Source: RGIG9060 sp045645985 (GTDB taxonomy: Bacteria > Spirochaetota > Spirochaetia > Treponematales > Treponemataceae). Taken from it: DNA of 15,623 nt. This document shows positions 1 through 8,086 of this stretch, one piece after another. The translations under genes were made by a program, and so were the position numbers. Numbering within the stretch: the stretch's first letter is position 1; each line of letters opens with the position of its first letter. Under the pieces are notes generated by a model, which did not search any database, was not told where the DNA came from, and saw only the letters and a program-made list of their open reading frames with translations. Location of the stretch: NCBI GenBank assembly GCA_045645985.1, contig JAZRJV010000057.1:1-15623 (forward strand), given 5' to 3'.

Positions 1-2169
1 GATGCAACTTATTAAAATCAAAATTGGAATAAAAACTGTTACAAAAATTACAAATTTTGATAAATATTGCAACTGAGTTATATCTTGTATTTTTGAAAAT
101 GAATAATCATCTGTGTTTTTATTTTTAAGTTTTATTAAAAAATCTTTTTCGGTTAAATTTAATAATTCATTTGCAACTAGATTAAAATTTTCGATGTTGT
201 TTGTGTAATTTATCATTTTTGAAGCAAAATATTGGTCGCTTATAAGAACAAGTTTATTATCAACACTTTTTGTGTTAAAAAGTCCTGTAAAAGTTCCAGA
301 AAATTCACAAGCAAGATTATATTCATTTTGAGTTTTTAAGTTTGGCTGTAGATTTTTTTCGTTCAATGGACTTGTGTTTATAAAATTTCCGTCTGTGTTA
401 TAAATTTCTGTTAGCCAACTTTCCTTAGAGCTTTTTTGTAATTGTCTTACAGAGATTTTGTCAGAATTTTTATAAAAAATTGCACTTGGCCAATAAAAAA
501 TTCCAGAATTTGTTTCTATCCAAAATGGATATTCTATAGATTTATATTCATTTGAATATTCAGAAGTCATCAAAGTAATTTTGTAACAAGATTTATCCAA
601 AACAAAATTATCTTGAATATAAATTCCCCAAGAATTTAGCATTTCGATAAAATAATCTGGAGTTGTGGCTTGTTCAATTTGCCAATCTGTATTTATGTTT
701 ATTGAATTTGGGGAAGTTGTAACAAAAAATTTTCTTCCCTTAAAAAATTCATTTTCAAGTTCTCGGCAATTTTCAACTGATAAATTTGAAGAGCCTAACA
801 ATAAAAGCGGAATTTCAACATTTGTATTTTTTAGATTTTCAATTTTTATATCTGTAAAAACTGTAAAGCCAGAAAATTTTAGCCATTCAATTATATCCAA
901 ATATTCATTTTCAAGTGAAAGATTATTTCCTGCACAAACTATCACGCTTTGAGTTTTGTTTGTTTCTAATGCCAAAATATTTGATGTAAGTAAATATTCT
1001 AAAAGATTTGTTGAGTAAGCAAATGGAATTACCTTGTAATTATTTTCAGTTTCTAAAATTATGGCAGAATAAACTGTTGTGTAATTTTGATTCAAGGAAT
1101 TTTCAGTTTCAATTTGTAAAGGTTCAATTTGTAAATTTTCTAATTTTGAAACAATAGAACTATCTTTGGTAACTTTTTCAAAATAAAGATTGATGTTATT
1201 TGAAAGATTACTGTAAAGTTGCAAAAAATCTTGAATTTCGTTTACTTGAGAATTCATATTTGCAAGTTCTGGAGAATAAGCGTAAGTAATATTTATCGGT
1301 TTTGAAAGTTCTTTGATAATTTTTTCTGTTTCTTGTGTTACAGAATATTTTTTGTTTTTTGTTAAATCAATTTTTTTGTAAAATAAAGAAGTATCAAAAA
1401 GTAAAAAAAGCAAAATTAAAATAATTATCTTATTTTGAAAATTAAATTTGTATCCTTTTGTTTTTTTGTAAAAACAACTTGATAGATATAAAAATAAAAT
1501 TCCAACAAAAAAATAAAATGCAAAATCTTTTGTGTTCAAAATTCCTTTTGATGCAGAATCGTAATGCCAAGCAAAAGAAAAATTTTCTAAAAATGCAACA
1601 ACTGAATTATTTATCTTTATGTGATTTGGAATTATGTGAATGCTATTAAAAATAAATAAAATCAAAATTGTGATTATCAAACTTGCAATTTTATTTTTGA
1701 AAATTATCTGAATAAAAATTGAAAGTGAAATTATTGAAGCACCGTAAAATAAAATGCTCAAATATCCTGTAAGAATTTGTGCAACTTCAATATTTCCAAA
1801 TTGATTTACAAGAATCGGAGTTGTAATTCCTGCAAAAATTGAAAGTGCAAAAATGATAAAACAACTTAGCCACTTTACAAAAATTTTTGTAAAATCATTT
1901 ACTGCTATTGAATTAAAAATTCCTTCATCTTTAAAAATATTAAAAGATAAACAAGGAAGCGCAACAATGCTAATGTATGGAAAAATTGAAAAATAATATT
2001 TTAAATCAACTGTTTGATTTATAAAAAATCCGTTAAAAATAAAAAAGTAAATTCCAGTAATTATTGTAAGCAAAAAAAATGAAATGTATGTACTACTCTG
2101 TTTTAATAAAATTGATAATTCTCGTTTTAATAAAACTGAAAAACGATTTGCAAAAGAACTATTGTACAT
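1..2169 (-). CDS. ABC-2 permease fused to a GldG-like domain (3' end outside window)
   Basis: The minus-strand frame is open for 723 codons from the ATG at 2169 to the window edge, with no stop, so the C-terminus is missing. Residues about 1-235 form a multi-span ABC-2 permease with hydrophobic runs near 28-50, 62-76, 100-120, 132-158, 162-180 and 215-233. A further span at 247-263 leads into DLTKNKKYSVT (268-278), which resembles the 'DLT...ysLs..T' opening of GldG-type extracytoplasmic domains. About 400 polar, Asn/Lys-rich residues follow, and a last hydrophobic segment begins near 705 at the edge. The whole therefore looks like GldF and GldG fused in one chain. The start overlaps the end of the ATPase gene by 11 bases and follows AAGGAG six bases upstream, so translation is probably coupled. 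It should form the membrane part of an exporter with that ATPase. The substrate is unknown; gliding motility is a property of other lineages and is not implied here. Confidence 0.8.
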   Translation of the reverse strand, partial: MYNSSFANRFSVLLKRELSILLKQSSTYISFFLLTIITGIYFFIFNGFFINQTVDLKYYFSIFPYISIVALPCLSFNIFKDEGIFNSIAVNDFTKIFVKWLSCFIIFALSIFAGITTPILVNQFGNIEVAQILTGYLSILFYGASIISLSIFIQIIFKNKIASLIITILILFIFNSIHIIPNHIKINNSVVAFLENFSFAWHYDSASKGILNTKDFAFYFFVGILFLYLSSCFYKKTKGYKFNFQNKIIILILLFLLFDTSLFYKKIDLTKNKKYSVTQETEKIIKELSKPINITYAYSPELANMNSQVNEIQDFLQLYSNLSNNINLYFEKVTKDSSIVSKLENLQIEPLQIETENSLNQNYTTVYSAIILETENNYKVIPFAYSTNLLEYLLTSNILALETNKTQSVIVCAGNNLSLENEYLDIIEWLKFSGFTVFTDIKIENLKNTNVEIPLLLLGSSNLSVENCRELENEFFKGRKFFVTTSPNSININTDWQIEQATTPDYFIEMLNSWGIYIQDNFVLDKSCYKITLMTSEYSNEYKSIEYPFWIETNSGIFYWPSAIFYKNSDKISVRQLQKSSKESWLTEIYNTDGNFINTSPLNEKNLQPNLKTQNEYNLACEFSGTFTGLFNTKSVDNKLVLISDQYFASKMINYTNNIENFNLVANELLNLTEKDFLIKLKNKNTDDYSFSKIQDITQLQYLSKFVIFVTVFIPILILISCI

Positions 2170-2947
2170 TTTGCACTCCTTCAGCTTTTACAAGTTTTAA
2201 AAACGCTTGTTCAATATTTTGACATGAATGTAATTTGCAAATTTCTTCTTCTGTTCCTTGTGCAAGAATTTTTCCTTTGTTCAAAATAATTATTTTATCG
2301 CAAAGAGCATCGATTTCTTGCATTAAATGTGTTGATAAAATTATTGTTTTATCTTTTTTCAAATTTAAAATTAAATTTCTAATTTCGTTTATTTGAATTG
2401 GATCTAAACCAGAAACTGGTTCGTCTAAAAGTAAAATTTCTGGATTGTTTGATAATGCAACTGCAAAAGATAATCGCTGTTTGTATCCTTTTGAAAGTGT
2501 TTTGATTTTTTTATTTAAAACTTCAGTTAAGTTGCATTGTTTTACGATTTTATCAAAATTATTTTTTGTTTCAATTTTGTTTTGATTACAAATATTTATT
2601 GCAAAAGTTAAAACTTCTTTTACAGTTTCTTCTTCATAAAAAAAAGGTTGTTCATATACAAAACCAATTTTTTCTTTTAAAAGTGAAGTGTTGTCTTTCA
2701 AAGAATTGTCGTATAAATCAACTGAATCGATTAAAATTTTGCTATTTGAATTTTCGGTTACAGACGGAACTAAATTTCCAGAAAGCATTTTTAGTAAAGT
2801 TGATTTTCCAGCTCCGTTTACACCAAGTAAGCCAGTAATTTCGCCAGAATTAAATTTACAAGAAATATTATTTATAGCGATTGTTTCTTTTTCATTTTTA
2901 GAATTTTTTACTTTGTATATCTTAGAAACATTATCAACTTGTATCAT
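2159..2947 (-). CDS. ABC transporter ATP-binding protein, ABC-2/GldA type
   Basis: A complete 262-residue nucleotide-binding subunit. Walker A is GVNGAGKST (42-50), the Q-loop Gln is Q100 in YEQPFF, the signature is LSKGYKQR (151-158), Walker B is ILLLDE (171-176), the D-loop is SGLD (179-182) and the switch His is H207 in STH. The signature reads LSKGY rather than LSGGQ, as is common in the ABC-2, GldA and CcmA-like exporters. Length is normal for a single-domain ATPase. It starts 12 bases after the rnz stop and overlaps the fused permease/GldG gene that follows, so it is the obvious motor for that subunit. No strong ribosome-binding site sits close to the ATG; the nearest purine run is GAGG within the end of rnz, about 17 bases away, so it may depend on translation of rnz. 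Substrate unknown. Confidence 0.92.
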   Translation of the reverse strand: MIQVDNVSKIYKVKNSKNEKETIAINNISCKFNSGEITGLLGVNGAGKSTLLKMLSGNLVPSVTENSNSKILIDSVDLYDNSLKDNTSLLKEKIGFVYEQPFFYEEETVKEVLTFAINICNQNKIETKNNFDKIVKQCNLTEVLNKKIKTLSKGYKQRLSFAVALSNNPEILLLDEPVSGLDPIQINEIRNLILNLKKDKTIILSTHLMQEIDALCDKIIILNKGKILAQGTEEEICKLHSCQNIEQAFLKLVKAEGVQNVQ

Positions 2948-2959
2948 TTTTTGTAAATA

Positions 2960-3886
2960 CTAATCCTCATTAGGAATTTCAAAAGTCATTCTATCTTTTG
3001 ATAAAACTGTTTCTGGAAAAACACTTTGAGCTTCTGTAAGTAAGTCTTTTAGTTCGTAGTCATTGTATCTAGGACTGTAATGAATTAAAGCCATTTTTTT
3101 TACATTTGCATCTTTTGCAATTTGAGCCGCTTGTGTTGAAGTCATATGTTTTTTTTCTTTTGCTTGGTCTTCAAAATCTTTTGCAAACATTCCTTCGCAA
3201 AATAATAAATCTGAACCTTGAACTTCTTTAGCGATAGAATCTAAATAAAGCGTATCAGTAACATAACTGATTTTTCTTCCGCTTCTTTGTGGGCCTAAAA
3301 CTTGTTCTGGTTTTACGATTGTTCCGTCTTCTGCTTCAACTTCAAATCCTGCTTGAAGTTTTGCCCAAAGTGGTCCGCAAGGAACTTTGAGTTCCCTAGC
3401 CTTTTCTGGATGAAATTCCCCAGGTCGAGGTAATTCTTCTAAAGTATATCCTACGCAAGTTTTTGTGTGTTCAAGTGGAAATGCTCTGATGTAAAATCCG
3501 TCTCCTTCGTGACAAATACATGGGGCTGTAATTTCTTTTACGATAATTGGATAATTGATGTACATATCCAAAACTTTGCGACTTGATTCAATATATTCAG
3601 CAATTTTTGGTGGACCATAGATGTACAAAGGTTCGTCCCTATCAACTTGGGAAGATAACATTAAAATTCCCGGAAGTCCTGTTACATGGTCAGCGTGAGT
3701 GTGTGAAACAAAAATAGCATTTATCTTTTTCCATTTAAGATTTAATCGTCTTAAAGAAACTTGTGTGCCTTCTCCCCCATCAAATAAAAATAAATCCCCT
3801 TCTCGTCTAACTAAAACTGATGTTAAATGACGATAAGGTAAGGGCATCATTCCGCCACAACCTAAAACAAATGCTTCTAAATTCAT
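2960..3886 (-). CDS. rnz: Ribonuclease Z (tRNA 3'-end processing endonuclease)
   Basis: A 308-residue metallo-beta-lactamase-fold RNase Z, the short bacterial form, which cleaves pre-tRNA after the discriminator base. The metal site is visible: HTHADH at 62-67, with H140, D211 (YVTDTLYL) and H269 (IHYSPR) as the other ligands, plus H247 in the conserved HMTS motif. Residues 154-180, from RPGEFHPEKA through GPLWAKLQAG, match the family region holding the tRNA-binding and substrate-selection segment. The chosen start is the ATG at 3886, giving MNLEAFVLGCGG, the usual N-terminal strand and glycine turn. The frame continues upstream to an M at 3961, but that extension would overlap the divergent gene and has no family similarity. 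No Shine-Dalgarno sequence is seen before this ATG, and a good promoter places the transcript start on or beside it. Two exporter genes follow closely in the same direction. Confidence 0.95.
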   Translation of the reverse strand: MNLEAFVLGCGGMMPLPYRHLTSVLVRREGDLFLFDGGEGTQVSLRRLNLKWKKINAIFVSHTHADHVTGLPGILMLSSQVDRDEPLYIYGPPKIAEYIESSRKVLDMYINYPIIVKEITAPCICHEGDGFYIRAFPLEHTKTCVGYTLEELPRPGEFHPEKARELKVPCGPLWAKLQAGFEVEAEDGTIVKPEQVLGPQRSGRKISYVTDTLYLDSIAKEVQGSDLLFCEGMFAKDFEDQAKEKKHMTSTQAAQIAKDANVKKMALIHYSPRYNDYELKDLLTEAQSVFPETVLSKDRMTFEIPNED

Positions 3887-3892
3887 AATGAA

Positions 3893-3921
3893 AATATAGC
3901 ATAAATATTGATAATGGTAAA
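3893..3921 (-). promoter_or_regulatory. Predicted sigma70-type promoter of rnz, probably leaderless
   Basis: On the minus strand, TTTACC (3916-3921) and TATATT (3893-3898) are separated by exactly 17 bases. Only six bases lie between the -10 box and the rnz ATG at 3886, so transcription would begin at or within a base or two of the start codon. It interleaves with the opposite-strand promoter at 3908-3936, so the two may compete. Prediction from sequence only. Confidence 0.55.
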
Positions 3922-3936
3922 GATAAGTATTAGAAT
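3908..3936 (+). promoter_or_regulatory. Predicted sigma70-type promoter of the TrmR-like gene, probably leaderless
   Basis: TTGATA (3908-3913), a 17-base spacer and TAGAAT (3931-3936) form a good sigma70-type promoter. The expected transcript start is about 3942-3944, directly before the ATG at 3945. No Shine-Dalgarno sequence precedes that ATG. The in-frame TTG at 3939 would lie upstream of the transcript start, which is a reason to reject it as the start codon. Confidence 0.6.
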
Positions 3937-3944
3937 ATTTGTAT

Positions 3945-4535
3945 ATGGAAGAACTTAACAAATTGAAAGACTACGCAACTGAAAATTCTGTGCCGATTAT
4001 GTTTGATGAAGGCATCGAATTTATCGTTAATTATATAAAAGAAAATGATGTGAGTTTTATCTTAGAAATTGGAACTGCCATAGGATATTCTGCAATAAAG
4101 TTTGCACAAATTCATCCAGAAATTAGGATTTTTACCATTGAGTATGATATAGACCGATATCAACAAGCGGTAAAAAATGTAAATAAATTTAATTTAGACG
4201 ACCAAATTACAGTTTTTTTAGGTGATGCCCTGAAGTTCAATTTTACAGAAAAATTTGATTTAATCTTTATTGACGGTGCAAAATCCCAATATATCAATTT
4301 TTTTGAAAAATACAAAAATAATTTAAAAAAAGATGGCGTTTTTATAAGTGATAATTTATTTTTTCATGGAATGGTGGAAAATCCTGAATTGACACAAAAT
4401 TATAGTACTATAAAATTAATACGCAAACTAAAACGCTACATAGATTTTTTAAAAGCAAATACAGAATTTGAAACAACTTTTTACGAAATTGGCGATGGCG
4501 TGGCTGTATCGAGAAGAAATCCCCCTACAAATTAG
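3945..4535 (+). CDS. SAM-dependent O-methyltransferase, TrmR/COMT-like
   Basis: A 196-residue class I methyltransferase of the catechol O-methyltransferase-like family. SAM motif I is EIGTAIGYSA (41-50), the acidic ribose-binding residue is E67 (TIEYD), GDA lies at 93-95 and FIDGAK at 108-113. D110, D136 and N137 match the Asp/Asp/Asn metal site of the family. Among bacterial members the best fit by length and motifs is TrmR (YrrM), which methylates 5-hydroxyuridine at the tRNA wobble position. A small-molecule O-methyltransferase cannot be excluded, so I give no symbol. It is divergent from rnz and near metG, which makes a tRNA role plausible but does not prove it. The start is the ATG at 3945; a TTG two codons earlier is also in frame. 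The last codons form one arm of the terminator hairpin that follows. Confidence 0.8.
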   Translation: MEELNKLKDYATENSVPIMFDEGIEFIVNYIKENDVSFILEIGTAIGYSAIKFAQIHPEIRIFTIEYDIDRYQQAVKNVNKFNLDDQITVFLGDALKFNFTEKFDLIFIDGAKSQYINFFEKYKNNLKKDGVFISDNLFFHGMVENPELTQNYSTIKLIRKLKRYIDFLKANTEFETTFYEIGDGVAVSRRNPPTN

Positions 4536-4548
4536 ATGTAAGGGGGGA
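4520..4548. terminator. Hairpin terminator between the convergent methyltransferase and femX-like genes
   Basis: TCCCCCTACA (4520-4529) pairs with TGTAAGGGGGGA (4537-4548) through a single-base bulge and a seven-base loop. It is the only G/C-rich hairpin in the intergenic sequence and lies where the two convergent genes end. The upstream arm is the last codons of the methyltransferase, and the stop codon is in the loop. There is no clean T-tract immediately after it in either direction; on the minus strand an eight-T run comes before it. It is therefore best read as a two-way, imperfect intrinsic terminator. Confidence 0.6.
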
Positions 4549-4557
4549 ATTAAAGTT

Positions 4558-4598
4558 TGTAAAAAAAAGCTTATCTTCCTGCCAATCGTTTTTTTACA
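4558..4598. repeat. A/T inverted repeat across the femX-like stop codon
   Basis: TGTAAAAAAA (4558-4567) and TTTTTTTACA (4589-4598) are perfect ten-base complements separated by 21 bases that include the stop codon of the femX-like gene. The stem is almost all A/T and one arm is coding sequence (a Val-Lys-Lys run), so chance is a real possibility. With the neighbouring G/C hairpin it could help end transcription of the metG-femX unit. Confidence 0.3.
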
Positions 4599-5683
4599 GT
4601 TTTGTACCAAAAACTTCGTAAGTTTTCGGCAATTTTGTAAGGTGTATAAATCCAAGAAATAGGAACATCAAGACTTCCTACCCTATGAACATTTTTTCCT
4701 CCAAAACCGGTTTTAAATCTGTAAAGTCCGTGCATTGGATGATTTTCGTCATCAGTTGGTGGCATTCCGTAAAAATCGTAAATTTGTGAGCCAAAATTTT
4801 TTGCATCTTTAATTGCATTCCATTGTAACAAATAGGCAGGCATTAAATTTCGTTTGATATTACAAGACGCTCCATAAACATAAACTGCTTGATATGGCAT
4901 AAACAAAGTGATAATACTTGCAAGAACATCATTTTCATGTTTTGCAATATAGATACTCACTAAAGGAGATTTTTTACCTTCATTTTTTTCTGACAATTCT
5001 AGTAAATCTTGATAATATTTTTTACTGTGAATTGCAATTCCATCTCGTTTGGCAGTTTCTAAATATAAATCGTAAAAAGTATCAATTTCTTTGCTAGTGG
5101 CTTTTTCAATTATAACACCTTTTTTACTTGCTAAATTGATGTTATATCGCCACTTACTTTTCATATTTGATAAAATTTCGTCTTCAGACTTTGATAAATC
5201 CAAAGTTGTTGTATCTGGTGGTTGAATATCAACTTTGTTTTTTTGAATTGAACCAAATGGAAACTTGTTTTTTACAAATTTATCTCGTTTACTTGGTGTT
5301 TCAAAATCAATTGGAGAATCAAATCTGATACAAATTGTGTTTTTAGGAAGAAATTTTTTTATTTTTTTTGAAAATTCGTCAAGTAAAGTTAAATATTCAT
5401 CACTTTTATAATCTTGAATAATTGAATTTTCTTTTTGTAAAGTAATTCCCATGGGAATATAAGCCAAGTGGAAAATCTTTGCAAATTTTCTGACCAAAAT
5501 AGAAACAGTAAAATTATTTTCTTTTTGATTTTCAGTTTTTAAACTGAATTTAACATCAAAGCGATATGGTTTCCATCCGTGTAAAGATTTAAATTCAGCC
5601 CAAAACTTAGATTGAAGATAAGGCTCATTTTTGTACCAATCAGCCCTATCTTCTTTTGAAAATTCAATTTCAAAATTATACAT
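4571..5683 (-). CDS. FemX/FemAB-type aminoacyltransferase (peptidoglycan interpeptide bridge)
   Basis: A complete 370-residue protein of the FemABX family (duplicated GNAT fold), cytoplasmic enzymes that add an amino acid from aminoacyl-tRNA to the side-chain amine of the lipid II stem peptide. Supporting segments are QPPDTTTLDLSKSEDEIL (154-171), MKSKWRYNI (174-182), AKRDGIAIHSKKYY (211-224) and the strongly conserved C-terminal stretch YDFYGMPP (302-309) through GLYRFKTGFGG (319-329). There is no signal peptide and no long coiled-coil insertion of the kind seen in seryl-tRNA-synthetase-like arms of some family members. It starts one base after the metG stop with AGG a few bases upstream, so it is co-transcribed and probably translationally coupled with metG. 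If the organism is a spirochaete with ornithine in its murein, a glycine added to ornithine would be a natural product, but the amino acid is not readable from sequence. Confidence 0.85.
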   Translation of the reverse strand: MYNFEIEFSKEDRADWYKNEPYLQSKFWAEFKSLHGWKPYRFDVKFSLKTENQKENNFTVSILVRKFAKIFHLAYIPMGITLQKENSIIQDYKSDEYLTLLDEFSKKIKKFLPKNTICIRFDSPIDFETPSKRDKFVKNKFPFGSIQKNKVDIQPPDTTTLDLSKSEDEILSNMKSKWRYNINLASKKGVIIEKATSKEIDTFYDLYLETAKRDGIAIHSKKYYQDLLELSEKNEGKKSPLVSIYIAKHENDVLASIITLFMPYQAVYVYGASCNIKRNLMPAYLLQWNAIKDAKNFGSQIYDFYGMPPTDDENHPMHGLYRFKTGFGGKNVHRVGSLDVPISWIYTPYKIAENLRSFWYKTVKKRLAGR

Positions 5684-5684
5684 C

Positions 5685-8000
5685 TTAACCTACTTCACCA
5701 TTTTCAGTTAAAACAGTTGTAATTTCTTTTCCGTCAACAGTCAAAGGAATATTATTTACGCAAACAACTTTGTTTACAACTCTAATTGGAACTGAAAAGA
5801 AAGTATCTGCGTCAATTTCTGCTTCTTTTTGTGCGTTAGGGTCTGTATCTTTTAATACAACTGGAGTTCCTGGTTTTGCCCAAGCACAATCAAGAACTTC
5901 TACACATTCTTTTCCATCTGCGTCTTTGTAATCTGCAGCAAGTAACATTCCTCTACTTTCAATGCCACGCATTTTTCGAGGTTTTAAGTTATCTGCAATT
6001 ACAACAGTTTTTCCAAGTAAATCTTCTTCTTTTAAGTAAGGCACAAGTCCAGAAAGAATTACTCTGTCTGTTCCTGTTCCGTCATCCAAAGTTTCGATGT
6101 AAAGTTTATCTGCTTCTGGATGTTTTTCAACCTTCATAATTTTTGCAGTTTTAAGAGCAATTTTTGTGTTGAAAGTTTCTATTGGGTCTACAGGTGCTTT
6201 TTCTTGTGGCTTAGCTTCTGTTTTTTCACCTTTTTTTGCTTTTTTATCAGCTTTCTTTTCATCAGTTCTGTCTGCTTGACTTCCTGCATAGCGCTGACGA
6301 TAAGCTTCTGTTGCTTTATCATCTAAAGGTTTGAAATAAATTTCGTTTCCAGCAACTGTTGAAAGACCTTCTTTTACACCAAGATTATCCCAGTTTAAGC
6401 AATCTTTATCTGCTAGTTTTCCAACAAGACTATTGTGAGGTTTTTTACCAAAGAATGATAAAACTTTTGCTGTGTATTGTGGCATATAAGGATGAGCCAT
6501 AATCATCAAGTCTTTAATTACATAACAAAGGTTCATGATAAGACTTGCAGCTTTTTCTGGGTCTGTATTTCTTGTTTTCCAAGGTTCACCGTCTTGGAAT
6601 GCTTTATTTGCAATTGATGAAATAACAAAAATTTCTTTGAAAGCGTCTTTTAAGTTTGCCCATTCAAGATTTTCTGTAATTTTTTGTTCAGACTTTTCAA
6701 TTTCTGCCCAAAGATTTTGGTCAATTTGTCCTTGTGGAATTACTCCATCATAGTAGCGAGAAACGAAAGTTAAAGTTCTGTTTACAAGGTTTCCTAAGTT
6801 TCCGATAAGTTCGCTATTAACTTTTTCTTGAAAGTCTTTCCATGTAAATTGTGTGTCTGATTTTTCTGGGCGATTGTAAAATTCGTAAAATCTCCAAGCG
6901 TCTGCTGGGATTCCTGATTCTTTTGCATCGCTTCCAAAAACACCGATTCCCTTTGATTTACTAAATTTTCCAGATTCGTAGTTCAAATATTCGGTACTAC
7001 TCATGTGATAAAGTTTTGTCCAATCTTTTCCAGAACCAATCAATGTTGATGGGAAAATTACTGTGTGGAATGGAATATTGTCTTTTCCGATAAACTGGAA
7101 TAAATCAACAGGATTTTTTGCATTACTTGCTTTTGATTCAGATGGAAGCCACCAAGATTTCCAATCGATTTCAGGATTATTTAATTTATCAGTAAGTTCT
7201 TTTGTGATTGAAATATATCCAATTGGAGCATCAAACCAAACATAGAATACTTTGTTTTCGTATCCTTCTTTTGGAACTGGGATTCCCCATTTTAAGTCAC
7301 GAGTAATTGCTCTTTCTTGAAGTCCGTCACGAATCCAAGCTTGTGTCATTTGAATTGAGTTTTTTGACCATTGCCCTTTTTCTGCTGTTTCTTCCATCCA
7401 AGGTCCGTATTCAGCTTGAATTGCAGGAAGATTGATATATAAATGTTTTGTTTCACGAGGTTCTGGTGTTGTACCACAAGTTGAACAACGAGGATTTTGT
7501 AATTCTGTTGGGTCAAGAAGTTTTCCGCAATGTTCACATTGGTCACCACGAGCATCTTCATATCCACAAGATGGACAAGTTCCTTGAACAAATCTATCTG
7601 CTAAAAAGCGTTCACATTTTGGACAATAAAGTTGAGTTGAAGTTTTTTCTGTGATAAATCCCCTTTCATCAAGCATTTTGAAAAGAGATTGTACAATTTC
7701 TGTTTGTTGTTCAGTTGAAGTTCGTCCAAAATTATCAAAAGAAATATCAAACCATTCATAAATATCTTTGTGAATTGCGTGATAATAATCGCAAAGTTCT
7801 CTAGGTGATTTTCCTTCTTGCAAAGCACGAGTTTCTGTGGCAGTTCCGTATTCGTCTGTTCCACAAATATACATTGTGTCATAACCTTTGCTACGACAAA
7901 ATCGTGCAAAAACATCTGCAGAAAGCACTTGCAAAAGATTTCCTAAGTGTGGAATGTTGTTTACATAAGGTAAAGCTGATGTGATAAGTCTTCGATTCAT
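5685..8000 (-). CDS. metG: Methionyl-tRNA synthetase with fused C-terminal tRNA-binding domain
   Basis: A complete 771-residue class I synthetase that charges tRNA(Met) with methionine in the cytoplasm. The Rossmann fold carries HLGN (18-21, the HIGH equivalent) and KFSKS (345-349, the KMSKS equivalent). The connective peptide has two full zinc knuckles: C126, C129, C142, C145 and C155, C158, C172, C175, as in the E. coli-type enzyme. The anticodon-binding helical domain spans about 395-540. A Lys/Glu-rich linker (about 577-603) joins an OB-fold EMAPII/Trbp111-like tRNA-binding domain (about 608-715) with KVEKHPEADKLY and RGMLLAA. About 55 further residues follow and end in GEVG. The ATG at 8000 is preceded by AGGATG. 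It heads a two-gene unit with the femX-like gene. The coding sequence looks less A/T-extreme than the exporter and Rnf genes, as expected for a well-expressed gene. Confidence 0.97.
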   Translation of the reverse strand: MNRRLITSALPYVNNIPHLGNLLQVLSADVFARFCRSKGYDTMYICGTDEYGTATETRALQEGKSPRELCDYYHAIHKDIYEWFDISFDNFGRTSTEQQTEIVQSLFKMLDERGFITEKTSTQLYCPKCERFLADRFVQGTCPSCGYEDARGDQCEHCGKLLDPTELQNPRCSTCGTTPEPRETKHLYINLPAIQAEYGPWMEETAEKGQWSKNSIQMTQAWIRDGLQERAITRDLKWGIPVPKEGYENKVFYVWFDAPIGYISITKELTDKLNNPEIDWKSWWLPSESKASNAKNPVDLFQFIGKDNIPFHTVIFPSTLIGSGKDWTKLYHMSSTEYLNYESGKFSKSKGIGVFGSDAKESGIPADAWRFYEFYNRPEKSDTQFTWKDFQEKVNSELIGNLGNLVNRTLTFVSRYYDGVIPQGQIDQNLWAEIEKSEQKITENLEWANLKDAFKEIFVISSIANKAFQDGEPWKTRNTDPEKAASLIMNLCYVIKDLMIMAHPYMPQYTAKVLSFFGKKPHNSLVGKLADKDCLNWDNLGVKEGLSTVAGNEIYFKPLDDKATEAYRQRYAGSQADRTDEKKADKKAKKGEKTEAKPQEKAPVDPIETFNTKIALKTAKIMKVEKHPEADKLYIETLDDGTGTDRVILSGLVPYLKEEDLLGKTVVIADNLKPRKMRGIESRGMLLAADYKDADGKECVEVLDCAWAKPGTPVVLKDTDPNAQKEAEIDADTFFSVPIRVVNKVVCVNNIPLTVDGKEITTVLTENGEVG

Positions 8001-8053
8001 ATTTTCATCCTAATTTATATAATTTTTGCCAAGAATTTCTAAACTTGAACAAC

Positions 8054-8074
8054 TTGTAAATTTGATTTTTACAA
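8054..8074 (-). promoter_or_regulatory. Short inverted repeat in the metG leader
   Basis: TTGTAAA (8054-8060) and TTTACAA (8068-8074) are perfect seven-base complements around a seven-base spacer. They lie just inside the predicted metG transcript, near its 5' end. It could be a small leader hairpin or a protein-binding site. The roughly 80-base leader is too short for a T-box and shows no other conserved element that I recognise. Confidence 0.35.
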
Positions 8075-8086
8075 TTTAATCATTCT

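Noticed and set aside
665..952. Plus-strand open frames between 1 and 2160 (also 1458-1649)
   Set aside because: They lie antisense to one continuous 723-codon minus-strand frame with recognisable permease and GldG-like segments; the plus-strand peptides show no family features.
3939..3944. TTG start for the methyltransferase
   Set aside because: It lies upstream of the predicted transcript start, has no ribosome-binding site, and an ATG follows two codons later.
3887..3961. N-terminal extension of RNase Z to a start at 3961
   Set aside because: The extra 25 residues have no family similarity, overlap the divergent gene and both promoters, and the ATG at 3886 gives the normal RNase Z N-terminus.
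7346..7915. Alternative minus-strand frames inside metG
   Set aside because: They are frame shadows of the highly conserved MetRS coding sequence.
8001..8080. T-box or other riboswitch in the metG leader
   Set aside because: The leader is only about 80 bases, nearly all A/T, with one 7-bp stem and no T-box or other recognised conserved sequence.
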